Assembly (NCBI GenBank): GCA_942492815.1
Contig: OW818658.1
Location: 558,001-622,000 of the forward strand
Origin: JAEUWI01 sp942492815
GTDB taxonomy: Bacteria; Hydrogenedentota; Hydrogenedentia; Hydrogenedentales; JAEUWI01
Direction: 5' to 3'
Length of the DNA: 64,000 nucleotides
Shown: piece by piece, positions 45,302 through 53,644 of the stretch
How positions within the stretch are numbered: the first letter of the stretch is position 1
Layout of the letters: each line of letters begins with the position of its first letter
Made by a program: the position numbers and the translations under genes
The notes under the pieces: model-generated
Databases searched by the model: none
What the model saw: the letters and a program-made list of their open reading frames with translations, nothing else
What the model was told of the DNA's origin: nothing

Positions 45302-46630
45302 ATGACTATCAGCAGAAAGAAAATCGTCGGCACGGCCATCCTTGTCGTCCTTCTTGGATTCGCGGTGCTTTCTATGCGCCCCCAGCCGGTGCTGGTGGAA
45401 ATCGGCAAGCCGGAGAAGCGGGCGGTGCGCGAGTACATCACGGAAGAGGCCAAAACGCGCCTGCGCGATGAGTACACCGTGGACATGCCGCTTTCGGGCA
45501 CCTTGAAACGCATAAGCCTCGAAGTGGGGGATGTGGTGGAGGCGGGCGTGGTCCTCGCGGAGATCGACACCTTTGATCTGGCGCACCAGATTCAGGCGGC
45601 CGAGTTTCTCATCCAGCAGGCCCAGTTTCAGATTGACGGTCTCGCCAGCGGCAAGCCGAAGAAGGAAGATACGGACACCGCCTCGGTGCGTATCAAAGAG
45701 ATGTCGGATCAGTTGCAGATGGCGGAAACGCAACATCGTGTCGCGGGTATTGACTCCGAGCAGGCCCGTCGCGAGTACGAGCGCGTCAAGAAGCTCGTTG
45801 AAGAAGGCGTCGCCGCCCAGAGCCTGCTGGACGATGCGCAGCGCGCCCATGAGGGGCTGCTCGAACAGGTGGATCGGGCCCTGCTCGCCGTGGCCGCTGC
45901 CCGGAAGAATGTGGAGATTGCACAATTGGCGGCGAGCCGCGTGGCGTCGTCCATGGATGATAACGAATACATGCGTCAGGTCTACGGCGCGGAAATCCAG
46001 CGTCTGGAGGCCGAGTTGGCGATCTTGCAGAGTGACTTCAAGAAGGCGATGATCTGCGCGCCTGTGTCCGGTCCAGTGCTGGAAAAGTACATCGAGAACA
46101 CGCGGGTACTGGCGGCGGGCACGCCGATTGTAAAGCTTGGCGACCTCAGCACCATGGAGATCGAAAGCGATGTCCTTTCTGAGGAGGTCGTGGCGGTGAC
46201 CCCGGGCGATGCGGTGGAACTCATCGGAAAAGCGCTGGGAGAGGCCCCCATCATGGGGAAGGTGGACCGGATCTACCCCTCCGCCTTTCAGAAGATTTCA
46301 TCGCTGGGCATCGAGCAGCAGCGGGTCAAGACCATCATCTCCTTCGACAATACCGCACTCCAACTCCGTGCGGGCACACGGCTGGATGTGCGCATCATCA
46401 CTGATGAGACACCCGAGGCGATTGCCGTGCCCGAGCGCTCGGTGTTTCGCCGCGAGGGGGATTGGTATGTTTTTGTAGTGGCGGGCGGCGCGGCGGAGTT
46501 GTGCAAGGTGACGGTCGGCTTGAAGAACGATACCTGGGCCGCCATCACCAGCGGGTTGGATTTGGAGGAGGATATCATCCTCGATCCCAAGAACGACCTG
46601 GAGCCCGGAAGCCGTGTCGCATCGCGGTGA
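45302..46630 (+). CDS. HlyD/MacA-like membrane-fusion protein
   Basis: 442 residues. A single N-terminal membrane anchor (IVGTAILVVLLGFAVLS), then a lipoyl-like half (GTLKRISLEVGDVVEAGVVL), a long alpha-helical hairpin at about 85-250 with heptad-like Leu/Ala (QARREYERVKKLVEEGVAAQ, EIQRLEAELAILQ), the second lipoyl half (ICAPVSGPVLEKYIENTRVL), and beta-barrel regions to the end. Such adaptors link an inner-membrane ABC exporter to an outer-membrane channel. Together with the ATPase and permease upstream it makes a MacAB-type export set; no TolC-like gene is in the window. Confidence 0.9.
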   Translation: MTISRKKIVGTAILVVLLGFAVLSMRPQPVLVEIGKPEKRAVREYITEEAKTRLRDEYTVDMPLSGTLKRISLEVGDVVEAGVVLAEIDTFDLAHQIQAAEFLIQQAQFQIDGLASGKPKKEDTDTASVRIKEMSDQLQMAETQHRVAGIDSEQARREYERVKKLVEEGVAAQSLLDDAQRAHEGLLEQVDRALLAVAAARKNVEIAQLAASRVASSMDDNEYMRQVYGAEIQRLEAELAILQSDFKKAMICAPVSGPVLEKYIENTRVLAAGTPIVKLGDLSTMEIESDVLSEEVVAVTPGDAVELIGKALGEAPIMGKVDRIYPSAFQKISSLGIEQQRVKTIISFDNTALQLRAGTRLDVRIITDETPEAIAVPERSVFRREGDWYVFVVAGGAAELCKVTVGLKNDTWAAITSGLDLEEDIILDPKNDLEPGSRVASR

Positions 46631-46722
46631 AAAGGAGTTTTACTCCCATCAAGGATTCATTGTTGGGAGACCAGTGCCTTTCACCACGAAGCACGAAGCA
46701 AAAATGCAACCCTTTACGAGAG

Positions 46723-48891
46723 TTACCGGATTTCGATCTCCTTCCACACCACCGTCGAGCGTCCGGCGAGGTCCGTGGTAGCGGCGCGTAGGCGATACCG
46801 ACCCGGTATAGTGAAGTGCAGTGTCGCTTCCGCCTTGAACTCGCCGTAGCCTTCAATCGTTGCAGGCGCGAAATCGATTTCGGGCGCGCGGAAGGCATAG
46901 TCTTCCTCGCTGGGGCCGTAGACTTCCCAAAGTACTTGCAGCTTCTGGTGCGCGCCACTGTTGTCGGGCAGGGGCGCGTAGTAGACCGGTGCGCTGCCTT
47001 CGCGTATTAACGCGGACCCATTGATTGAGCACGGCGCCTTGCCACTGATATCCGAGAGGGTGACGTCAAGTTGCGGTGCGTCGCCCGCAGGGCGGTCCGG
47101 GATTCGCGGGCCGTCTTGGATCGTTGTCTGGCCGCCGGTCATGACTTCGACTTTGCCATCTTCCCGGACGCGCACGACTTCGCGGTAGCCCTGTTCTTCG
47201 ATCTTCACCTGCGGTAGATCCCACAGCAGATCAAAGGCCACGCCCTGGCGAATGCAGCGCTCGATTTCCGTGAAGAAATTGCCCATGACGGTTCTATAGG
47301 TCTTGCCCTCGCGATTGACGCGCTCCAGATTAAGTTCGGGCAAGCCCCACAGTGGTCCTTTGCCCATGTGCACGTGGCCGAGGCTGTAGCCGGGCGGGAG
47401 CAGGATGGCTACTTCGGCAGCGCGGAGCAGTCGGGGTAAATCGCGATCCGGGTAATCCTTCGCGAGGGCCGTTAGGTGGCGGGTGCGGTCGAGCACTTCG
47501 GTGAAGGGCACGCAGGCCGTCATGGCACTGTCCCAATAGAAAAACCGCGTGGCGCCGCATTCGTAGGCGCGGGAGATGAAGGCGGCGGACTCGGTGCGGT
47601 CCACGCCACCGTAGGTGCTGATGCCCCATTGCTTGCCGCTGACGCGGGCCGCGCCGCGCACGAAGCCGATGACAATATCGATGAAATGGTCGCTTCCGGT
47701 CACGGGGATCTGGCAGCCGAAGCTCATGTTCATCTCGGGCAGCGTACGGCGCGTTCCCAGTCGGCCCGGTGGCTCAAAGACGATGGCGTCGGGTGTTTCG
47801 GGGTGGAAGAGCAGTTCGTAGGCTGCGGAACTCACCATCGTCTCCCAACTGTAGATGTTCGGCTGGACAAAGTTCATCGTGCCCAGATCGACGTCGGGTC
47901 TGCCCGCCAGGCTCTTCACGAATTGTGCGGGCGCGCCGTTCGCGATGGTTTCCGCGTAGAGCTTCTCCAGTTCCGCCATGGCGACCTGGGGCGTGACCGA
48001 CCGGCGAAGGGACTCGTCCTCCTTGAAGCGCGGCCGCAGGACGTAATCGCGCACATGGACGGAGGGCTCGTCCAGATACAATGCTGGTCCGATGTAGAGC
48101 GGGCGGTAGAGGCACTCAGGGTAGGGCATTTCCGCGCCACCGCCCCAGTAGAATACGCCGACCTTCTCGAACCAATCCGCCTGCGCCGCGTCCGCGCTGA
48201 AGCAATTGAGTCCCGCTTCAATCATAGTTTTGAAGTCGTCCTCAGTCAGCGGGATGTACTCGTAATCCGACCCATCGTGACGGCGCGTTTCATCCACCTG
48301 GCGCGTGTTGTGCGGGACGCCCGTGAGCACATCGGGCCGGAGGAGGCGCACGAAGGGGTCCTCGGGCAGTTGTGGCAGGGCTTCGATAGTCTCCCCCCGA
48401 CGATAGGAGTGGCCGAGATAGACCGCGACCTCGGGGAGGGTGTCGGTGGTCGCCGTTTCCTCTGCGGCGTATGGAATAAGATAGCGCCACGCGCCGCTGC
48501 CAGGCAGGACCGCGCGTTGCGACACACCATGGCGATACTCCACGGCGCGCGCATCGCCCTCCTGCAGAAGATAACGAAGGACCTGGGCATCGGTCGGCTT
48601 CGCGGACGCGGGTGGAGCCCCGCACAGGAGCCACACAGAAAAGCGCGCCCCGCTCTTCTTTGTGGCGTCCAGTTGGAGCCACTGGCCTTCCGTTTCATTC
48701 CAGGAGTCGGAATCGCCCACCGTCACACGGAGGGTTTCCACCGTCGAGGCGGCCTCCACGCCCTGGTCCGCGATGCGGTAGATGGCGGAGCGGCCCGGCG
48801 CGCCGAGAGGCATCTCCGCAAGCGCCGATTGGACGGCGGTCGCGATGACCAGGCAACTTATGGCAATAATTAATTTCGCGCGCAGGAACAT
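46723..48891 (-). CDS. Large secreted protein of unknown function, possible glycoside hydrolase
   Basis: 722 residues with a signal peptide (1-25, ending SALAEM). After a beta-rich N-terminal part, the middle looks like an alpha/beta barrel: TEDDFKTMIEAGLNCFSADA, EKVGVFYWGGG, GKQWGISTYGGVDRTESAAF and GATRFFYWDSAMTACVPFTE. The last ~100 residues are an Ig-like domain ending RYRLRAATTDLAGRSTVVWK. The layout resembles secreted glycosidases, but I do not recognise a family and did not assign catalytic acids. It is convergent with the membrane-fusion gene and divergent from the pectate-lyase-like gene. Confidence 0.6.
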   Translation of the reverse strand: MFLRAKLIIAISCLVIATAVQSALAEMPLGAPGRSAIYRIADQGVEAASTVETLRVTVGDSDSWNETEGQWLQLDATKKSGARFSVWLLCGAPPASAKPTDAQVLRYLLQEGDARAVEYRHGVSQRAVLPGSGAWRYLIPYAAEETATTDTLPEVAVYLGHSYRRGETIEALPQLPEDPFVRLLRPDVLTGVPHNTRQVDETRRHDGSDYEYIPLTEDDFKTMIEAGLNCFSADAAQADWFEKVGVFYWGGGAEMPYPECLYRPLYIGPALYLDEPSVHVRDYVLRPRFKEDESLRRSVTPQVAMAELEKLYAETIANGAPAQFVKSLAGRPDVDLGTMNFVQPNIYSWETMVSSAAYELLFHPETPDAIVFEPPGRLGTRRTLPEMNMSFGCQIPVTGSDHFIDIVIGFVRGAARVSGKQWGISTYGGVDRTESAAFISRAYECGATRFFYWDSAMTACVPFTEVLDRTRHLTALAKDYPDRDLPRLLRAAEVAILLPPGYSLGHVHMGKGPLWGLPELNLERVNREGKTYRTVMGNFFTEIERCIRQGVAFDLLWDLPQVKIEEQGYREVVRVREDGKVEVMTGGQTTIQDGPRIPDRPAGDAPQLDVTLSDISGKAPCSINGSALIREGSAPVYYAPLPDNSGAHQKLQVLWEVYGPSEEDYAFRAPEIDFAPATIEGYGEFKAEATLHFTIPGRYRLRAATTDLAGRSTVVWKEIEIR

Positions 48892-49126
48892 ATCGGCCTC
48901 CCAGGTTGAATCGGTCGCGGTGTTGCGGCATCATCCATTGTACGGCGAAACGAGTGCCGGGAGACAATCGCGGGATATCCATCAAGAGTTGCGTGGCACC
49001 CGACAGTTCTCTATCGGGTCTAATGGCGCAATGGGCTCGACAGTTGCCGTCGGTAGCGGCGGCAGTAGCGGCGGCAGTATTTTCACTCCCCAACCGGGGA
49101 GCAGGTAATGGAACTGGAGACGTAAC

Positions 49127-50473
49127 ATGATACGCAACATAGCACTGGTCGCATTCACAGCGTGCTTCCTGGTCCAGGCCGAAGGACAGCAACTCGCATT
49201 CTCGGGTGCGGAAGGCTACGGACGCTTTGCGAAGGGCGGACGCGGGGGCGATGTCTACCACGTGACCCAACTCGGTGATTCCGGTCCCGGTTCGCTGCGC
49301 GACGGCATCGAAAGCGCGACGGGACCGCGCACCATTGTGTTTGAGGTGGCGGGGACGATCGCGCTGAAGTCCATACTCCACTTCGAGGGGAAGGGGCTTA
49401 CCATCGCAGGGCAGACCGCACCGGGCGACGGCATCACGATTCGCGACTATAATATTCACCTTCGCGACGCTTCCGACTTCATTATTCGATACATCCGCCT
49501 GCGCCTCGGCGACCAGAACAAGAAGGGCGACGAAGCGCCAGACGCCTTGACGGTAGATCGCTGCGAGAACTTCATCCTCGACCATCTCTCGGTGGGCTGG
49601 GGCGTGGATGGCAATTGCGACACGCGCGGCTGCAAGGACTACACGATCCAGTGGTCCATTTTCAGCGAGGCGCTCCACGACAGCATCCACCCCGAGGGAC
49701 CCCACGCCATGTGCGCGTCGTTCCGTGGTCCGCTGGGCAATGGCTCGATCCACCACAACATTTTCGCCTCCAGCCGCGACCGCCACCCCACCATCGGCGG
49801 TTCGGTGAAAGACCCCCAATGGCTCATCGACTTCCGGAACAACGTCATCTTCAACTGGAGCGGCGCGGCCAACGTCTGCGACAACCAGGTGAACCTGGTG
49901 AACAACTACTTCAAGCCGGGGCCCGAAACGGATCGCAATCGCCAGCCCGTGGCCATGAAGGCCAGCCTGCCCGACAAGGCGAAAGGCTGGATGGGCGGCA
50001 ACGTATTCGAGGGTAACGAGGGCTGGACGAAGGACAACTACAGCGCCATGGACATGAATACCTGGCTCAAGCCGGACTCGGGATACAAGTACGCAGGCAC
50101 AGTAGAGGACTGGAGCGCGGAGCAGCCCTACGACCTCGGGGAGAACACCCCCGCCACGCAATCAGCATTGGAGGCTTATGAGAAGGTGCTGGAGAAGTCG
50201 GGTTTATCGCGCGTGCGCGATGCCGTGGACACGCGCTTCATCGCCGACCTCCGCAATGGAAAAGGAAAACTGGTCAACTCGCAGGAGGAAGTCGGCGGCT
50301 GGCCGGCGTTGAAGGGCGGGGAAGCGCCGGAGGACAAGGATCGCGACGGCATGGCCGACGCCTGGGAGCGCGAGCATGGATTGGACCCGGCGAATGGGGA
50401 GGATCGGAATGATGTGGGCGAAGGCGGGTATACGCGGCTGGAGGAATACTTGAATGGGTTGTGCGAGCGCTGA
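49127..50473 (+). CDS. Secreted pectate-lyase-like (PL1) right-handed beta-helix protein
   Basis: 448 residues, signal peptide 1-20. AFSGAEGYGRFAKGGRGGDV then YHVTQLGDSGPGSLRDGIES is the typical start of PL1-type polysaccharide lyases of soil and marine bacteria. Beta-helix rungs follow with TIVFEVAGTIAL, LTIAGQTAPGDGITIRDYNI, DHLSVGWGVDGN. Asp residues near IRLRLGDQNKKGDEAPDALT probably bind calcium. The C-terminus (about 405-448) is a calcium-loop segment, DKDRDGMADAWEREHGLDP. It should cleave uronate-rich polysaccharides by beta-elimination outside the cell. Substrate not shown. Confidence 0.82.
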   Translation: MIRNIALVAFTACFLVQAEGQQLAFSGAEGYGRFAKGGRGGDVYHVTQLGDSGPGSLRDGIESATGPRTIVFEVAGTIALKSILHFEGKGLTIAGQTAPGDGITIRDYNIHLRDASDFIIRYIRLRLGDQNKKGDEAPDALTVDRCENFILDHLSVGWGVDGNCDTRGCKDYTIQWSIFSEALHDSIHPEGPHAMCASFRGPLGNGSIHHNIFASSRDRHPTIGGSVKDPQWLIDFRNNVIFNWSGAANVCDNQVNLVNNYFKPGPETDRNRQPVAMKASLPDKAKGWMGGNVFEGNEGWTKDNYSAMDMNTWLKPDSGYKYAGTVEDWSAEQPYDLGENTPATQSALEAYEKVLEKSGLSRVRDAVDTRFIADLRNGKGKLVNSQEEVGGWPALKGGEAPEDKDRDGMADAWEREHGLDPANGEDRNDVGEGGYTRLEEYLNGLCER

Positions 50474-50553
50474 GACCCAACTACACATCCGAATCACCGA
50501 TCGTTCGAGAACCATTGCGGAAGTCGAGTCTTCTGGCTTTCGTCATCTTGCCG

Positions 50554-51567
50554 CTATCGCGAGGGTGCGTGTGAAGTCGACTGCGTAGTTCGTCGGCCAT
50601 GGCGGATTGCGCGTTGCGGTTTGCGTGCGCTGTCCGTCTCCGCCCGATGTTTGTCCACAAAGGCTTCTATCTCATCCGTTAATTTCGTGCGCCGTGCCGT
50701 CAACTCGGGGTCGGGTTGAACGCTTTCCAACGTTCGGAGAATCTCGTTGAGATCGTCGCGCACGCGGCTGTCCAGGTCTTTACGTTCAAGCTCCTTCAAG
50801 AGAAACGGTCGAACGGGCTGCCCGAAGCGCGCCAGGATGTGGTAATACGCCAAACCACTGATTTGCGTCCCGTCACTCATCGCATCGAGCACGCGCGAAC
50901 AGCTATCGCTGATATCATAGTCAAACACGGCGAGCTTTTGAGCAGCGAAATAATAGGGGGCCGTTTCCAGGTTCCTGTAGCAGCGTTCTCGGACTTCTTC
51001 CCGCTGCAGGAGGGTTACGCTGTCGGGAATGGCAATTTCATCCAAGTTGATCTGGCCAAAATTGTCGTTGGGGTCCATGGTCGCGTCGCCGAATTGACGG
51101 AGATTGGAAACTTGCATGGGCTCGACGGGTTTGCCGTCACCAATGTAAACCGTGAGGGTCGGATACACAGGCTTTACGCCGCGCGTGGCTTCGCTTTCAG
51201 TGGCGGAGGGGGGAGCTTCGCGAAGCAGGTCCAGGCGCCAGCCAAAGGAGAGTTCGTTGAATCCAAGGGTTTGAGTCCTGGCCGGACCGGGAAGCAGGAT
51301 GACGTCGTGAACGGGAATGTCGACGGCGGCAAACTTCTGCAAGACTTCATTGAGTTGCGCCGAACTGCCGCGATAAAAAAAGATCTCGTTGCCCGCGCCC
51401 GTGTAGGAACGAAACTGGCCGGGGCCTCTGAGCACCTCCACCAGGCCGGGCCACTCGACATAGTTCTTGTCGCGAACGACATCATTGATGAACAACGCGC
51501 CGCAGGTAACTTGAGCGGGAATCAAGAGAAATGCTAGAAGAACGAGGCAGGTCTTCGTGCGCGGCAT
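50554..51567 (-). CDS. Secreted protein of unknown function
   Basis: 337 residues from the ATG at 51567 (GGAG ahead), with a signal peptide (KTCLVLLAFLLIPAQVTCGA). The N-terminal half has VEVLRGPGQFRSYTGAGNEI and PVHDVILLPGPARTQT. The middle shows DVRALK-like helical repeats that may be HEAT-type (ISGLAYYHILARFGQPVRPF, LLKELERKDLDSRVRDDLNE). The C-terminal ~40 residues are basic. No family recognised. The toxin-antitoxin island lies upstream on the same strand. Confidence 0.6.
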   Translation of the reverse strand: MPRTKTCLVLLAFLLIPAQVTCGALFINDVVRDKNYVEWPGLVEVLRGPGQFRSYTGAGNEIFFYRGSSAQLNEVLQKFAAVDIPVHDVILLPGPARTQTLGFNELSFGWRLDLLREAPPSATESEATRGVKPVYPTLTVYIGDGKPVEPMQVSNLRQFGDATMDPNDNFGQINLDEIAIPDSVTLLQREEVRERCYRNLETAPYYFAAQKLAVFDYDISDSCSRVLDAMSDGTQISGLAYYHILARFGQPVRPFLLKELERKDLDSRVRDDLNEILRTLESVQPDPELTARRTKLTDEIEAFVDKHRAETDSARKPQRAIRHGRRTTQSTSHAPSR

Positions 51568-51685
51568 GGTGTTGGCTCCGGTCATTCGAGGGCGGCGTTG
51601 TAATCCGATTACCTCTAAATATACGAGCATAGGCCCTGGGACGTTGACGATGTCATCGCCGAGGGCTGCCGTCGCGGGACGACGA

Positions 51686-52033
51686 CTATTCCAATGGCTG
51701 GCGTCGCAGGTTCATCCGGTCATGGACAATGCGCAGGATATAGACCTCGTCCGCCCGCCGCAGCGCGTAAACGATCACGTGGCGGGGCGATTTGATGCCC
51801 GTGCCGCTACGGAACTTGCTCAGCGCGATGTGATAGCTTCGCACGCCAGTGCCCAACTCGGGACGCGGAATACTGGAAGGTCGTTCGGGGTCCGCTACAA
51901 CATCCCGGATCGCCTGTTCCAGCAGTTCGAAGTAGGCAATGGCCTGCTCGTAGTCGTACGTTGAACGCGTGTACTCCCAGATGCTCCGAATGTCTTCATT
52001 CGCGGGGCCGCTGAGTCTAAGCCTGTGCCCCAT
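51686..52033 (-). CDS. parE: ParE/RelE-family toxin
   Basis: 115 residues. LRLSGPANEDIRSIWEYTRS at the start is the two-helix hairpin of ParE toxins, and YHIALSKFRSGTG...HVIVYALRRADEVYILRIVHDRMN forms the C-terminal beta-sheet with Arg. ParE proteins poison DNA gyrase; RelE relatives cut mRNA. The start lies inside the antitoxin gene (17-base overlap), the classical ParD-ParE layout. Confidence 0.88.
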   Translation of the reverse strand: MGHRLRLSGPANEDIRSIWEYTRSTYDYEQAIAYFELLEQAIRDVVADPERPSSIPRPELGTGVRSYHIALSKFRSGTGIKSPRHVIVYALRRADEVYILRIVHDRMNLRRQPLE

Positions 52034-52325
52034 CTTTTTCCTTTGTCTGAAGCTCGGGATGCCCGCCTCTCAACGCTTCGAAATAGGCGCTTAGCTCCTC
52101 TTCCGAGTTCAACTCAACATAATCGCCAGCTTCGATGGCGTCGATGCCCTTTTGCACTTCCGCCCGCAGTTCTACGAGGTTCTCGCGGTAGTCCTCCTCC
52201 TCGCGCTCCAGGAGTTGCAGCGCTGCGCGGACGACTTCATTTTCGTCGGGGTAGCGACCCGCCGCCACGCTATCGTGAATGAAGCGCGCCAGCTCTTCGG
52301 GAATGTCTATGGTTCGCGTTGTCAT
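52017..52325 (-). CDS. parD: ParD-like antitoxin
   Basis: 102 residues from the ATG at 52325, with GGAGGT ahead. N-terminal ribbon-helix-helix: TTRTIDIPEELARFIHDSVA, then AGRYPDENEVVRAALQLLER, the standard ParD motif. The acidic C-terminal half (EAGDYVELNSEEELSAYFEA) would wrap the toxin. It should repress its own promoter, which must lie just upstream. Confidence 0.9.
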   Translation of the reverse strand: MTTRTIDIPEELARFIHDSVAAGRYPDENEVVRAALQLLEREEEDYRENLVELRAEVQKGIDAIEAGDYVELNSEEELSAYFEALRGGHPELQTKEKDGAQA

Positions 52326-52422
52326 GGGATACACCTCCGTGATGCCCTGTCAGCAGGATTGCAGATCTTCGCTCCAAATGCAAGGGGGCGAAAAAACACC
52401 CGACGCAGCCGATACCTCGCCT

Positions 52423-52710
52423 CTACACTTCCCAATCTTCCAGGCGCAGTCCAGTAACCCGCGCGAACTCGCCGGTGTTGTGCGTCACCAGCACCGCATC
52501 GTGCGCGCGGGCCGTCGCGGCGATGAGGATATCGTGTGGCCCGATGGGCTTGCCCTGGGCCGCCAGGTCGGCGCGGATCTGGGCCGCTTCCTCCGCACAA
52601 CGGTCGTCGAAGGGGAGGGATTGCGAGGGGGGGAGGGGGGCTGTGGGAATCTTATTATCGCGGGAGAGGGACGGGCTTGTTGCGCATCCCAAACCCAAGA
52701 CACCGGTCAA
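52423..52710 (-). pseudogene. VapC PIN-domain toxin with internal deletion
   Basis: 95 residues. The C-terminal ~62 are a normal VapC end: LPFDDRCAEEAAQIRADLAA, then QGKPIGPHDILIAATARAHD and VTHNTGEFARVTGLRLEDW, with the third and fourth PIN acids. Instead of the usual ~70 N-terminal residues with the first catalytic Asp (LLDTN-type) and Glu, there are about 33 low-complexity residues encoded by a G/C-rich tract. The toxin is therefore probably dead. Its ATG overlaps the antitoxin stop by four bases, so the original operon junction survives. Confidence 0.75.
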
Positions 52711-52937
52711 TCAAAACTCTCGCGGATCTCGAATTCGCCCTGCTCTGGCCGTTCGAGCGGCCCTTCCCACTTGCCAGCCAACTCGAAGAAGCCCTCAGGC
52801 CATACGTCAGGAATATCCCTTTCCACGAGGCTTCTAAGGTAGCCGGAAATGGATTGTTGGTTCTCGCGGGCCTTTTCGCGCACCCGCCTCGCGATTTCCT
52901 CGCTTAGCTGGCAGCTTATTCGTTTCATTGTCGACAT
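52707..52937 (-). CDS. VapB-like antitoxin
   Basis: 76 residues; ATG codons at 52937 and 52928. RISCQLSEEIARRVREKARE then NQQSISGYLRSLVERDI is a ribbon-helix-helix-type DNA-binding region, followed by an acidic aromatic tail (FFELAGKWEGPLERPEQGEF). It appears intact next to the deleted VapC, so it may persist as a stand-alone antitoxin or regulator. Confidence 0.75.
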   Translation of the reverse strand: MSTMKRISCQLSEEIARRVREKARENQQSISGYLRSLVERDIPDVWPEGFFELAGKWEGPLERPEQGEFEIRESFD

Positions 52938-52955
52938 TCCCGTTTCGCGGAGCGG

Positions 52956-53159
52956 CTAAGAGCGATTTACCGGGTCCAAGTTCTTCTGCTTCCGCTCGTC
53001 TTGCCGACGAATGACGTCCCGAAGCATCGCCTCCAAATCACCACCGAAGGAATCGAGGATTTCCATGCGCGCTTGACGAACTTCCGCGACGATGGGATCA
53101 TCAAACAACGTGGTCTTCTCCGAAGAGTTCGTAAGGGGTGCAGATGGTTGGAAGTTCAT
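52956..53159 (-). CDS. Small partner protein of the PIN gene, likely antitoxin
   Basis: 67 residues from the ATG at 53159 (AGGAGAAGG ahead). DDPIVAEVRQARMEILDSFG then GDLEAMLRDVIRRQDERKQK is a small helical protein commonly encoded right next to VETS-type PIN genes. It overlaps the PIN gene by 59 bases, so expression is coupled. The antitoxin role is inferred from that arrangement. Confidence 0.7.
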   Translation of the reverse strand: MNFQPSAPLTNSSEKTTLFDDPIVAEVRQARMEILDSFGGDLEAMLRDVIRRQDERKQKNLDPVNRS

Positions 53160-53595
53160 AGCCTTCTCCTGAAAGCAGATCGGAGAGCCGCCGCATAATC
53201 GTTGCATTGGCGATATGCCGACAGTTCCACGTTGCCAAATAGTTCATGGCATGCCGAGCCGACACAGCGACATGTGCGGCGTCTGTGTCAGCCTTCGATG
53301 GAATTATACCACTTTCCAGAATTTTCCTCGAAAGTCGAATTGCTTCTTCGTCGAAGTCAATGTGCTCCAATTTTGAAGCAATATTGAGCCGCCTTCTGGC
53401 AGCCTCGGGATTGCCGCGGGCAGCTTCATCCGTGACTAGATCCGATATATAGAGTCTGTATTCAGAGCGCCGAAGTTCCCACCACTGCCGACTCAGTTCC
53501 TGGTTCGCAGCGACAATCAAATCGGTTGACGGACGGGCAACGAGATAGCTCAACAGACTCGTTTCCACGTATACGGATGGAAGATCATCGTCCAT
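53101..53595 (-). CDS. PIN-domain protein (VapC-like, VETS type)
   Basis: 164 residues. SVYVETSLLSYLVARPSTDL is the N-terminal motif of a PIN subgroup in which Glu replaces the first Asp. Further parts are YISDLVTDEAARGNPEAARR, DTDAAHVAVSARHAMNYLAT and WNCRHIANA. These are predicted RNases of type II toxin-antitoxin systems. Upstream of nothing else on this strand for a short distance; nadA lies just beyond. Confidence 0.83.
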   Translation of the reverse strand: MDDDLPSVYVETSLLSYLVARPSTDLIVAANQELSRQWWELRRSEYRLYISDLVTDEAARGNPEAARRRLNIASKLEHIDFDEEAIRLSRKILESGIIPSKADTDAAHVAVSARHAMNYLATWNCRHIANATIMRRLSDLLSGEGYELPTICTPYELFGEDHVV

Positions 53596-53644
53596 AAGTG
53601 GCGCCTTCGCTAAACTTAGCTATCTTTCAGAGTGCGTGGGGATG

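Noticed and set aside
47476..48873. 465-codon plus-strand frame opposite the 722-residue secreted protein
   Set aside because: Shadow frame; the minus-strand gene has a signal peptide and coherent domain structure.
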